Of a stretch of DNA of 64,000 nucleotides, positions 33,174 through 41,556 are shown in pieces; the stretch's first letter is position 1, and each line of letters opens with the position of its first letter. The notes beneath the pieces were generated by a model. That model was not told the origin of the DNA. It saw only the letters and a program-made list of their open reading frames with translations, and made no database searches. Both the position numbers and the translations under genes were made by a program. Source of the stretch: Macrococcus lamae (GTDB lineage Bacteria > Bacillota > Bacilli > Staphylococcales > Staphylococcaceae); NCBI RefSeq assembly GCF_004359545.1, contig NZ_SCWB01000011.1, forward strand, positions 21,240 through 85,239. The letters are read 5' to 3'.

Positions 33174-34409
33174 TTATCTCCCCACCGCTTCTAATTTACT
33201 CATCATGTCTTTATCCATCTGTTCAGTAACATGACTGTATATTTGTAATGTTGTTTTATGATCAGTATGGCCAACACGTTCCATAATTGCTTTAAGTGAC
33301 ACACCTAATTGGCTAAGTAGTGATATATGGCTGTGTCTTAGCGTGTGAGTTGTTACGTGCTTTGTAATGATTTGTTTACCATCTTTATCTTTAATTAAGC
33401 CTACAGCCATCTGTATATTGCGATTGATGGATGATAGAGCCATAGGATTGCCATAATGATTAGTAAATATAAACCCTCTATCTTTGTACATACGTTCCCA
33501 CTGTAAAGCTTTCTTGTTCTCCAGCATGACTTTACGCAAAATATCACAGCTTCTTGTTGTGAGTGATATTGTTCTATAAGATGCTTCGGTTTTAGTAGTA
33601 TCTTTTACACCGTGGCCAGTACCATCATCTATCCAATGTATTGTACCGTCTATTTCTAATGTTTTTTTATCAAAGTCAATATTATTTGGCTGTATGGCCA
33701 AGCATTCCCCTACACGCATACCATTTAAGGACATAAACTCAACGATATAAGCCGTCATAATAAAAGATAGCTTCATATATCCGGCACGCTTTAAAGTGGC
33801 CATCTCGTTTAGTTTCTCAATGATTAGCTGTATCTCTGACATTTCTAAATAGTTTTCACGCTTTGCTTTAACTTCGTCTCGTGTTTTGGCTTGTTTAGGG
33901 ATAACAACGTCATCCAGGTATGATATATCAGTTAGTTTATATTTCTTTTGTGTATGCTTCATGATGTTTCTAATGATACTCATAGCATCTTTAATGACTT
34001 TATGGCTTAAGTTGTCTTTACTTGCTGAATTAATTAGATCCTGGACTATCTCAGTATTCATATTCTTAACTAAGATGTCTTTATTGATGTTTCTTTTAAT
34101 GTGTTTGATTTTATAGAACTTGGTTGAAATGGTTGATTTTTTACTACCGGAAACAGTTTTATAGTTGTCAAACCATTCATCACATGCCTTGTGAAATGTG
34201 AGTGTCTTAAGTGATTGAGGTGTCTTATCCGTAATCTTATGCTTAACTTTCTCATCTAATAGCTTCTGTGCTTCCCTCTGTGATGGCTTCGTATCCTTAT
34301 TCATAACCACGGATACATATTTCTTCTTTTCAGTCAGAGGATCTTTATAGCTTTCATAAAAACGATATCTTTGTTTACCGTGTTTATCAATAAAGGGTAC
34401 GCAATACAT
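33174..34409 (-). CDS. int: Tyrosine-type site-specific integrase
   Basis: Integrase of the lambda family, 411 aa. An N-terminal arm-binding domain is followed by a SAM-like core-binding domain (FHKACDEWFDNYKTV). The catalytic domain has R232 in NGMRVGECLAI, H355 and R358 in HTLRHSH, H381 in RVGHTDH and the nucleophile Y391 in LQIYSH. The ribosome site is AAGGAGG. It lies beside attL and presumably recombines the guaA 3' end. The repressor gene ends 3 bp upstream. Confidence 0.95.
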   Translation of the reverse strand: MYCVPFIDKHGKQRYRFYESYKDPLTEKKKYVSVVMNKDTKPSQREAQKLLDEKVKHKITDKTPQSLKTLTFHKACDEWFDNYKTVSGSKKSTISTKFYKIKHIKRNINKDILVKNMNTEIVQDLINSASKDNLSHKVIKDAMSIIRNIMKHTQKKYKLTDISYLDDVVIPKQAKTRDEVKAKRENYLEMSEIQLIIEKLNEMATLKRAGYMKLSFIMTAYIVEFMSLNGMRVGECLAIQPNNIDFDKKTLEIDGTIHWIDDGTGHGVKDTTKTEASYRTISLTTRSCDILRKVMLENKKALQWERMYKDRGFIFTNHYGNPMALSSINRNIQMAVGLIKDKDGKQIITKHVTTHTLRHSHISLLSQLGVSLKAIMERVGHTDHKTTLQIYSHVTEQMDKDMMSKLEAVGR

Positions 34410-34412
34410 GGC

Positions 34413-34922
34413 CTAGTCCTCCTTATTTTCTTCAATCACATCAAAGTCTCTTAACATTGGGATTGCTTCAACATAAGTTAATAACTTTCTTTTCTCTTCC
34501 TGGGTCAATATTATGCTCTCTCTTTCAATATGGCCGAAATCATATTCTATATTTCTAGACATAACTACATCATTATCATTTTGAGAAAGTAACCAATAAA
34601 TATTGTAATAAGGCTTATTGAGTACTTTAATCTGACTATTTGTGTCTGTATCATCTTTTTCTATAAAACCTTGTTCTAATAATTTTTCTTTGTCGGCACT
34701 GTTTAAATCTAATTTTTCACTTAATCCGTAAGCTATATAGATTTGAGCCGTAACACTATCGTTTAAATGCAATATTTCAGAAAAATTTTCAATGTATTTG
34801 GCAGAGGGGTTTGCTCTATTGTTTTCTACCATAGATATATAGGATCTTGAAAATTGCATGACCTCTGAAAGTTTGTCTAAAGTGAATCCTTTTTCTTTTC
34901 TTAGTTTCTTAAAAATGTTCAT
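34413..34922 (-). CDS. XRE-family repressor (Stl/CI-like)
   Basis: Helix-turn-helix regulator, 169 aa from the ATG at 34922. The N-terminal HTH is KGFTLDKLSEVMQFSRSYISMVENNRANPS; the longer C-terminal part has no RecA-cleavage motif that I can see. AAGGAGG stands six bases before this ATG; an earlier ATG two codons upstream is too close to the ribosome site. By position, next to int and divergent from a Cro-like gene, it is the island's master repressor. SaPI Stl repressors are lifted by binding helper-phage proteins; whether this one works that way is inference. Confidence 0.85.
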   Translation of the reverse strand: MNIFKKLRKEKGFTLDKLSEVMQFSRSYISMVENNRANPSAKYIENFSEILHLNDSVTAQIYIAYGLSEKLDLNSADKEKLLEQGFIEKDDTDTNSQIKVLNKPYYNIYWLLSQNDNDVVMSRNIEYDFGHIERESIILTQEEKRKLLTYVEAIPMLRDFDVIEENKED

Positions 34923-34943
34923 AATCATCCTCCTTTAGACTTC

Positions 34944-34972
34944 ATAATACTGCCTATTAAATATATATTCAA
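34944..34972 (-). promoter_or_regulatory. Leftward promoter of the repressor-integrase operon
   Basis: Minus strand: TTGAAT (34967-34972), a 17-bp spacer and TATTAT (34944-34949). Confidence 0.7.
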
Positions 34973-34976
34973 CAAA

Positions 34977-35070
34977 AACTATACTAAAAATAGTTAAAAA
35001 TATAATTTTTATTGTTCATTTATGTTGACATATAAATCTAGCAACACTATAGTATAGTTATAACTATACT
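34977..35070. promoter_or_regulatory. Divergent control region: rightward promoter and palindromic operators
   Basis: The rightward promoter has TTGACA (35025-35030), a 17-bp spacer and TATAGT (35048-35053). A perfect 20-bp palindrome at 35051-35070 (half site AGTATAGTTA) overlaps its -10 box and start point. A second, imperfect site with AACTA/TAGTT arms at 34977-34995 sits just upstream of the leftward -35. These are the likely operators for the repressor and the Cro-like protein. Confidence 0.8.
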
Positions 35071-35115
35071 AATTATTAAATTAGATTAGTTTAAATTATT
35101 CTAAGGAGGTATAGT

Positions 35116-35346
35116 ATGAAACTTAAAGCTAAAAGAAATGAGTTGAAAAGGGTTCTAGCTTTAAACGGTTACACACCTAATGCTTTTTGTGAAAAACATA
35201 AGGTATCTAAGACATTACTTTATAACATCTTAAATCATTCTGTGGAAGTATCAGCAACTACGGGCCGTAAAATTAGTAAAGGCTTAAAAAGAGATGTTAG
35301 TGAATTATTTGAAGTTGTGGAACAAAGACAAAAGGAGGTGATTTAA
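35116..35346 (+). CDS. Small Cro-like DNA-binding protein
   Basis: A 76-aa regulator transcribed divergently from the repressor. The HTH is GYTPNAFCEKHKVSKTLLYNILNHS. AAGGAGG precedes the start. First gene of the rightward early operon, in the position of SaPI Str or phage Cro. Confidence 0.8.
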   Translation: MKLKAKRNELKRVLALNGYTPNAFCEKHKVSKTLLYNILNHSVEVSATTGRKISKGLKRDVSELFEVVEQRQKEVI

Positions 35347-35348
35347 AA

Positions 35349-35507
35349 ATGATGATCATTAAAACAATTTTCTATTCAGTGTTTAGTGTGTTAGTTGCAA
35401 CTCAATTCAGTCATGAACACCATATTGTATATGGCACAACATTTTTTTTAATGCTTATGTTCTGTAGTTATGAATTATTGAAACATGAAAAGAGAGGGGG
35501 ATATTAA
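35349..35507 (+). CDS. Small membrane protein (52 aa)
   Basis: A 52-codon ORF, MMIIKTIFYSVF to KHEKRGGY, placed exactly between two island genes. AAGGAGGTGATT lies upstream, overlapping the end of the Cro-like gene; its stop directly abuts the next ATG at 35508. It has two predicted membrane segments (about 3-17 and 29-44) with a short His-rich loop (SHEHH). Function is unknown. Tight packing and the strong ribosome site argue that it is real. Confidence 0.7.
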   Translation: MMIIKTIFYSVFSVLVATQFSHEHHIVYGTTFFLMLMFCSYELLKHEKRGGY

Positions 35508-35783
35508 ATGAATAATGTAGTTGAAATGCAAAGGCCACATCCAAGTAATTCAGTGTTAAGTGATGACCAGGTAGCACCGGTTAAGATGATTTATTGTAAA
35601 GTATCAACCTTACCGAAGTTATTTAATATTTCAAAAGCAACGGCATACCGCTTCTTGAAAGAAGCAGATACATTGGATGAATTTAAAGATCGTATATGTG
35701 TGGATGTATCAGCAACTATGACCCTGGTACACATTGAGACATTTGAAGAATTTCTTAAGTTCAAACACAAAAAACATTATTGA
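35508..35783 (+). CDS. Excisionase-like / AlpA-type HTH protein
   Basis: A 91-aa protein with a MerR-like helix-turn-helix, STLPKLFNISKATAYRFLKEA, of the kind found in excisionases and AlpA-type activators of integrative elements. A disordered N-terminus of about 28 residues precedes it. GAGAGGGGG precedes the start. Could be Xis or a transcription regulator of the island. Confidence 0.65.
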   Translation: MNNVVEMQRPHPSNSVLSDDQVAPVKMIYCKVSTLPKLFNISKATAYRFLKEADTLDEFKDRICVDVSATMTLVHIETFEEFLKFKHKKHY

Positions 35784-35796
35784 GGAGGTCATACCA

Positions 35797-36087
35797 ATGA
35801 AAAATGAAGATGTTATTCAGTATATTGAAGCTGTACAGATGAAACTAAGAGCAGTGTCACAACAGTCTTATACACATTTAGATGGAATTGATAAAGCCTT
35901 AGAAACTGAGTGGGTGAAAGAGAACGGTTTAGCCCTTTATTTAATGCATGAATTTAAGCAAGATTCCTATATCACTAACATAGTTATCAGTGACATCATA
36001 AAAGACGTTCAGAGTCTTAAAGAAATTATCACTAATAATAAAAAAGTCGATAGTGAACAGCTACCACACCGACACACTACCGACTGA
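35797..36087 (+). CDS. Hypothetical island protein
   Basis: A 96-aa soluble helical protein, not recognised. The ATG at 35797 (MKNEDVIQYIEAVQ) has GAGGAGG nine bases upstream, better than the in-frame ATG 21 codons earlier that overlaps the previous gene. Part of the early rightward operon. Confidence 0.6.
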   Translation: MKNEDVIQYIEAVQMKLRAVSQQSYTHLDGIDKALETEWVKENGLALYLMHEFKQDSYITNIVISDIIKDVQSLKEIITNNKKVDSEQLPHRHTTD

Positions 36088-36161
36088 AAAACCGCTTCAA
36101 TGAATAAACATTAAAGCATAGTTATTTTAACACAATACAAACTTTAAAAGGGAGATTTGCT

Positions 36162-36437
36162 ATGACTAACATGGAATTTTTGGCGGTTAAACTACTCAAG
36201 CTATTCCGAGGGGGAAAACCCAAAAAGAATAGAGGTGAACTCCCATTGTTGCAAATACAGACATTTATATGTAAAAAAAATGAACATCTTATTCACTTTG
36301 ATAACCGTGTTAATACATTCATGCTACAGCCATGGTGTGATGTGCGAGATGTGAAAGTCAATTTCTACAATGAGAACGGTTATACAATTCACGTTGTTAC
36401 AGTGATGTATACAGATACTACAAAAGCACATTATTAA
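36162..36437 (+). CDS. Hypothetical island protein
   Basis: A 91-aa protein, not recognised. A basic stretch (RGGKPKKNRGE) follows a short amphipathic helix, then predicted beta strands. AAAGGGAG precedes the start. Lies just before the replicase gene. Confidence 0.55.
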   Translation: MTNMEFLAVKLLKLFRGGKPKKNRGELPLLQIQTFICKKNEHLIHFDNRVNTFMLQPWCDVRDVKVNFYNENGYTIHVVTVMYTDTTKAHY

Positions 36438-36462
36438 TTAATGAGAGAGGTGAAAATATTGA

Positions 36463-38769
36463 ATGGCATTAACTAGAGATACTGAAATAATTAAACCTTT
36501 ATTCGATAATGTCCCAGGTGAGCTGAGAACTCATGATAATTGGGTGTTATGGAAGAAAGTAAAAACGAAAAAAGGTGCTTATACAAAAGTACCTTACTAC
36601 ACCAAAACAAAAAAAGCCTCATCAACTAACAGCACTACATGGCTATCCTTTGAAAAGGCTAAGTCCCTATATGAAAATGGTGGTTTTGACGGTATTGGCT
36701 TTGTATTTGACGGAAAGTCAAAAATCATAGGTATTGATTTAGATAACGTTGATACTGACAAACTAAGTGATCATAAATTTATTGATAATTGGAAAGATAG
36801 AACATACACAGAATTATCACCATCCGGAAACGGTGTTCACTTATACATTATAGCAGATGTCCCCGGCCAATTTCATCCAGGTTTTAATAACAGGGATAAC
36901 AACATAGAGGCATATAGCATGGCTCGATTCTTTACTGTTACTGGCCATGTGTTAGGCAGTGTAGAAGTAACAGACCAACAAGAATTGGCCAACAAGCTGT
37001 ATAACAAGTATGGTACTAAATTAGAGCCTATGAACAATCTACAAGCTTTATTAGATATACCTGTAGATGACTCAATGGATGCTAAAGAAGTAATCAGACG
37101 TATTAAAAAAGGCTCTAATGAAGAAAAGAAAGACAGGATATTGACGTTACTTGATACAGGTGATTATCAGTCGCTAGGTTTTGAATCACATAGTAACGCT
37201 GATTATTCACTCATAAATGATTTACTATTCTATAGTGATCTAAATTATCAGTTAGTTTATGAAATGATGTCAGAAAGTCCACTGTGTGACCGTGAAAAAT
37301 GGCACTCACCTAGACGGCATCCGCTTCAACCCGACACATACACATCATACGGATATTATTCTATTGTGAAATGTTGTGATCAGTATCTAACTCAAAATAA
37401 AAAGACATACAGCACATATCACTTAAAACGTGCTGAGGATGAATTTGAAGAAATTTCTGAGTCACAGGATGAGGATAATACAGAATGGATTAAACGATTA
37501 GATAGGCACAGTAAAACAGGTGCAATACTTAATTCAAGAAGTAATATGAAGTTGATTATATGCAACGATTCAAAGTTAAAAGATATATTCCGCTTTAATG
37601 AGTTTAGTAGTACTCGAGAGATAGGCAAAAAGCCATTTTGGAGGCTAACTGGTGACAATTCGGTGTATTGGACTGATAGTGATGACTCAGCCCTTAAAAA
37701 CTATATCAGTACTGTGTATGGTGTCGAGGGGGATAACAGAATAAGAGACTTACTCAATGAAATATTCTATAGAAATACCTATCATCCTGTTGAAGATTAT
37801 TTAGAAAGTCTTGAGTGGGATGGTGAGCTTAGACTTAACACATTGTTTATTGACTATCTAGGAGCTTCAAATACAGATTATATTAAACGAATATCTGAGT
37901 TGTCTTTTATTGGGGCGGTTAAGCGAATATATGAGCCTGGAAGCAAACATGACACGATGATAGTGTTATACGGCCAACAGGGTGTAGGTAAATCATACAT
38001 CCTTAAGCGATTAGCTAGAGAATGGTTCAATGACTCAATTATTAAAATTTCTGACCGAGATGGATATATGGCTTTACAGGGTTCATGGATCATTGAATTT
38101 TCTGAGTTGGCCAGTTGGAATAAAAAAGAGGTTGAGGATGTTAAACAATTTGTGTCCTCGCAAGTAGATACTTATCGAGAGCCATATCAAAGGCATCAAA
38201 CAAGAAAGCCAAGACAATGTGTATTTTTCGGTACTACTAACAATCGAGAGTTCTTAAACGACACAACAGGTGCAAGACGTTTCTATCCTATTGAGGTTGG
38301 TACTCAAGAAAGTAAATTCAATGTGTTTAGCGATTTAACCGATGAGGTGGTCAATCAGATTTGGGCTGAGGCCGTCGATAAATACAGATTAGGTATTTCT
38401 AATGTGTTAGATCCTACAAGTGATAAAGACATCATAGAACAGGCACAAGCCATACAAAAGCAACATACTGAAGATGATGGTCTAGCTGATAAGATTATTG
38501 CCTATCTTGATACACCGCTTCATGAGTTAGATGGCACTTTAGGAGATGTAAAAGAAGATGATTATGGGTACCTGGATAGAATCTGTTGGGAGATGGTTTG
38601 GGATAACATCATTTTCGGTAAAGGCATGGCCAATACCACACAAAAACGTAAGATAAATAATGCTCTCAACAGTATCGAATGGCTAGAGCCTAAAAGCTCC
38701 ATAAGATTTTCAAAATACGATTTTACTAAGAAATACGGACATACTCGAGGTTTTATGGTGAATAGATAA
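36463..38769 (+). CDS. Primase-helicase (prim-pol plus VapE/superfamily 3-type ATPase)
   Basis: Island replication protein, 768 aa. The N-terminal primase-polymerase domain has acidic residues D92 and D94 in IGIDLDNV and SPSGNGVHLYI at 120-130. The C-terminal virulence-associated E ATPase has Walker A GQQGVGKS at 504-511, then ALQGSWIIEFSEL and the sensor-like FFGTTNNREFLNDTTGARRF. It is a single fused Pri/Rep as in several PICIs. An iteron-bearing AT-rich segment directly downstream is its likely origin. Confidence 0.9.
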   Translation: MALTRDTEIIKPLFDNVPGELRTHDNWVLWKKVKTKKGAYTKVPYYTKTKKASSTNSTTWLSFEKAKSLYENGGFDGIGFVFDGKSKIIGIDLDNVDTDKLSDHKFIDNWKDRTYTELSPSGNGVHLYIIADVPGQFHPGFNNRDNNIEAYSMARFFTVTGHVLGSVEVTDQQELANKLYNKYGTKLEPMNNLQALLDIPVDDSMDAKEVIRRIKKGSNEEKKDRILTLLDTGDYQSLGFESHSNADYSLINDLLFYSDLNYQLVYEMMSESPLCDREKWHSPRRHPLQPDTYTSYGYYSIVKCCDQYLTQNKKTYSTYHLKRAEDEFEEISESQDEDNTEWIKRLDRHSKTGAILNSRSNMKLIICNDSKLKDIFRFNEFSSTREIGKKPFWRLTGDNSVYWTDSDDSALKNYISTVYGVEGDNRIRDLLNEIFYRNTYHPVEDYLESLEWDGELRLNTLFIDYLGASNTDYIKRISELSFIGAVKRIYEPGSKHDTMIVLYGQQGVGKSYILKRLAREWFNDSIIKISDRDGYMALQGSWIIEFSELASWNKKEVEDVKQFVSSQVDTYREPYQRHQTRKPRQCVFFGTTNNREFLNDTTGARRFYPIEVGTQESKFNVFSDLTDEVVNQIWAEAVDKYRLGISNVLDPTSDKDIIEQAQAIQKQHTEDDGLADKIIAYLDTPLHELDGTLGDVKEDDYGYLDRICWEMVWDNIIFGKGMANTTQKRKINNALNSIEWLEPKSSIRFSKYDFTKKYGHTRGFMVNR

Positions 38770-38799
38770 TTGCTTTAGTTTGCTGACATGCTAACACAA

Positions 38800-39038
38800 T
38801 GCTTACAAACTTGCTGACGGTAAAAACCTACAGCTCGTTGGCTCTATCCTACTTGTAAGCATTGTAAGCAATTATATATAGGATATAAGTATATAGAGTA
38901 ATAGGAATATAGGGGGCATACCTCCGTGTAAGATACACATGAATGGATAAAAAAGTTTGAAAAGTTTTGCTTACATCGAAAAAATGGCTCAAAACATTGG
39001 TATGACTGGGCTGAAGCGTAATCAATATTGTGTAAGCA
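38800..39038. other. Candidate replication origin of the island (iterons flanking an AT-rich core)
   Basis: The 321-bp gap after the primase-helicase gene holds no ORF. TTGTAAGCA occurs twice in perfect tandem (38853-38870), once inverted at 38800-38808, inverted with one mismatch at 38968-38976, and again with one mismatch at 39030-39038. An AT-only or near AT-only stretch (38871-38910) lies among them. SaPI origins have the same layout: short iterons either side of an AT-rich region next to rep. Confidence 0.75.
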
Positions 39039-39090
39039 TTTTGCTACAAATAGCTAAAAACAAATAAAAATTAAAAGAAAGGCGGTAAGT

Positions 39091-39648
39091 ATGACAAATT
39101 TATCAGAGAAACAAAAAAAATTTGCCAATGAGTATTTAAGGTGTTTCAATGCTACACAATCGGCCATTAAAGCTGGATACTCCCCTGCGTCAGCACGTAC
39201 AACAGGTTACAGATTGTTGAAAAATGTTGATGTTAAGCAATATATGGAGGGGCTAAGGTCTGAAATTGAGGATGAAACGATTTTAACAGCTAAACAGCTA
39301 TTAACTATTTTATCTGAGACAGCAGTCGGAAATTTAGAAGAAGAACAGGCACATGTTATTAAAGTGCCTCACTTTATCAAGAATGAAACAACCGGTAAAG
39401 ATAATTTAGTTTATACAGAAAGGGTCGAGAAAGTAATGGTAAAGCCTAAAATGGCTGATCAGAATAAAGCTCGTGAATTAGTCGGTAAATATCATGCACT
39501 ATGGACTGATAAGACTGTTGTGGATGATATGTCACAGGTTCATATCACAGTTGATTATGGAGATGGTGAGCCGGAATATATTGATTATGAATTAGATCCA
39601 GGCAATGAAAATAATAAAAACTATAATAATGAAAAAGGAGAAATTTAA
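39091..39648 (+). CDS. terS: Phage terminase small subunit (TerS)
   Basis: DNA-packaging specificity subunit, 185 aa. The N-terminal HTH is LSEKQKKFANEYLRCFNATQSAIKAGYSPASARTTGYRLL, a typical Terminase_2 start. The oligomerisation part contains TILSETAVGNLEEEQ. No large terminase is in the island, so packaging must rely on a helper phage's TerL. The ribosome site is AAAGGCGG. Confidence 0.92.
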   Translation: MTNLSEKQKKFANEYLRCFNATQSAIKAGYSPASARTTGYRLLKNVDVKQYMEGLRSEIEDETILTAKQLLTILSETAVGNLEEEQAHVIKVPHFIKNETTGKDNLVYTERVEKVMVKPKMADQNKARELVGKYHALWTDKTVVDDMSQVHITVDYGDGEPEYIDYELDPGNENNKNYNNEKGEI

Positions 39649-39650
39649 AA

Positions 39651-40349
39651 ATGACAGAATTTAATTATGAGGTATTAAGTAACACTGAACATATGACAAA
39701 GGTAAATAATGTGAAAGATGCAATCGCTACAGCAGGGCTTTTATTAATTAAAGGTTATAGAGTACATAGAGTACTATCGGACATCACACCGCTTCTAAGT
39801 ACAGCACAAAATGAATATTCAGCACATTTGAGAGATTTGAAAGAGGATAAGCAAAAAGAACTTAAACAGCTGATCTATAATTTTGAAAGTGAAAAGAAAG
39901 TATATGATGATCCTCAACAAGAGGCTTTACACCGTCAAGACTTTGAGGTTAAGCTAAACGCTATGAGAGACACAGAAGTGATTGATTTCTTAATGAATGT
40001 TAACGCTGAGGACATCACACCTTATGAGTTTAATAGATTAGTAGCCACTGTGAACGATAAAGGCTTAGAAAGTACAGGATTACAAGAGAAAATCACTGAA
40101 TTGAAGTATACAGTTACTCAGCCATATACAGCTAAACCGGAATATAAGCAATTAGAGAATGATATTACTGTGTTAGATAATATCCCAGTGAGTAATGATG
40201 TGCTTTGGTATCATACTGGAACAGATTTTAAACAGCTAGATGTTGAAAACACCTTAAATAAAGTGATTGATGAGTATAAAGATGTTGAGTATCGTATCAG
40301 TCCATCAGAAGAGGAAAATGTAAAAGCTAAAATCATCAGTAACATGTAA
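39651..40349 (+). CDS. Hypothetical island protein downstream of terS
   Basis: A 232-aa acidic soluble protein with long predicted helices (STAQNEYSAHLRDLKEDKQKELKQLIYNFE). Not recognised. It follows terS by 2 bp with AAAGGAG, so it is co-translated with it; a role in packaging or helper interference is possible but not shown. Confidence 0.6.
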   Translation: MTEFNYEVLSNTEHMTKVNNVKDAIATAGLLLIKGYRVHRVLSDITPLLSTAQNEYSAHLRDLKEDKQKELKQLIYNFESEKKVYDDPQQEALHRQDFEVKLNAMRDTEVIDFLMNVNAEDITPYEFNRLVATVNDKGLESTGLQEKITELKYTVTQPYTAKPEYKQLENDITVLDNIPVSNDVLWYHTGTDFKQLDVENTLNKVIDEYKDVEYRISPSEEENVKAKIISNM

Positions 40350-40390
40350 TGATACTAAGTTTAACTATTAATTAGTGATGAGGTGGTTAA

Positions 40391-40933
40391 TTGAAGCTTA
40401 TACGACTGAATAAAAGTTATAACTATGTAATTGAGGAATTGACAATGGCTGAGGAGATCTTTTTAAGAGACTTCTCGCCAGTCAATATTAGAATGAAAAT
40501 TTCATATTTAACTAATCAGATTAATGAGATGTATTATTTATCAGTAAGTCATCCTATACCAACAAACATAGGCATAGTTACTATTGGTTGTAGTGTGTCT
40601 GATTTAGCTTTATGGATTATAGATCAGAAAAACGCATTGGCACGATATAAAAAGAGATGTGACCGAAACATGAAGATATTAAGACAGTGCTTAAAGCGGT
40701 ATACATTAGAAGAACAAAAAGAGATAAAAAGGTACTTAGCCACTGAGGGTAGGTATGGTGATATAGAATTAATGAAGCGTGTGAAAAAAGATTTATTTCA
40801 ACTATCTGAGTATGAACGATTAAAACGACATAAGGCTTTTAAACAACAAGCCCTAATAGAAAAGTATAAACATGCTGAGAAGATTAAAAGAGCTTTGACT
40901 CTAAGCCGTGAGAGTGTATATGAAACAGTCTAA
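40391..40933 (+). CDS. Hypothetical phage-type regulator or structural helper
   Basis: A 180-aa basic helical protein starting with TTG at 40391, supported by GAGGTGG about five bases upstream. C-terminal half is rich in Lys/Arg helices (LKRYTLEEQKEIKRYLATEGRYG). It overlaps the next gene, a sigma-like HTH protein, by 14 bp. The two together resemble the paired small regulators at the end of phage early or late control modules; this is inference from layout. Confidence 0.5.
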   Translation: MKLIRLNKSYNYVIEELTMAEEIFLRDFSPVNIRMKISYLTNQINEMYYLSVSHPIPTNIGIVTIGCSVSDLALWIIDQKNALARYKKRCDRNMKILRQCLKRYTLEEQKEIKRYLATEGRYGDIELMKRVKKDLFQLSEYERLKRHKAFKQQALIEKYKHAEKIKRALTLSRESVYETV

Positions 40934-41291
40934 CCGTGCACAACTAAGAAACTTTATCCTGGAATACCATAAAACTCATTCATTAACTCTAGAGAAAGAT
41001 TTAGAATTGGATGATGATATGTTCTTTGATATAAATACTCCTGTAGAAGTTGATATGAGTACCGCTATGACTCAAATATCCCTTACAGGTGATTCAGTAT
41101 ACCTAAATACTCTATTAGAGAAAGTAGATCAGTACGGCACACTTAAAGAGCAATATATATTTCTGTGTTTGTTGCGTGGTTATGGTATTAATCGTACAGC
41201 TGAAATATTCAATTTAGATCCACGGAATATACGCTATAAATTTGATAAGCTACTCGATAAGATTTTAAAGCACTCTAATAGTGCAATTTAA
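40920..41291 (+). CDS. Sigma-70 region 4-like / phage transcription regulator
   Basis: A 123-aa protein with a C-terminal HTH, LKEQYIFLCLLRGYGINRTAEIFNLDPRNIRYKFDKLLDKI, in the style of sigma-70 region 4 and phage late regulators of the ArpU/RinA type. The N-terminal half is acidic. The ATG at 40920 follows GTGAGAGTG; a GTG four codons earlier is also possible. Last gene before the island's internal terminator. Confidence 0.6.
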   Translation: MKQSNRAQLRNFILEYHKTHSLTLEKDLELDDDMFFDINTPVEVDMSTAMTQISLTGDSVYLNTLLEKVDQYGTLKEQYIFLCLLRGYGINRTAEIFNLDPRNIRYKFDKLLDKILKHSNSAI

Positions 41292-41370
41292 GGCAATGAT
41301 TGATATAATTGTGTTAGATACAGTATCAAATCAAATTTAGAAGTACAATTTTCTGATATGTTTTTGGGAT

Positions 41371-41420
41371 AGCACTTTCACCGTGCTGAACCGCTCACCA
41401 TTATGGTGGGTGGATTTTTT
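41371..41420 (+). terminator. Tandem hairpins ending the island's early/packaging operon
   Basis: AGCAC/GTGCT (41371-41387) is followed by CCGCTCACC / GGTGGGTGG (41391-41399 with 41405-41413) and ATTTTTTAT. Confidence 0.75.
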
Positions 41421-41487
41421 ATGTTTATAAATGTGTCTAAATTGTGAACTTTAAAGATTTTGAATTTTTAGATATTTAGTTAATTTA

Positions 41488-41543
41488 TTGTTTAAAGAGT
41501 AAATAAGGGTATATAATAAATAAACAAAGAAGAACGTACGTTC
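41488..41543 (+). promoter_or_regulatory. Promoter with LexA-type SOS box ahead of the Panacea/membrane gene pair
   Basis: TTGTTT (41488-41493), an 18-bp spacer and TATAAT (41512-41517). GAACGTACGTTC, a perfect palindrome, lies at 41532-41543, about +9 to +20. It fits the Gram-positive LexA core GAACN4GTTC; with flanks it matches the B. subtilis 14-base consensus at 13 positions. Confidence 0.72.
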
Positions 41544-41556
41544 CGAAAAAAGTTAA

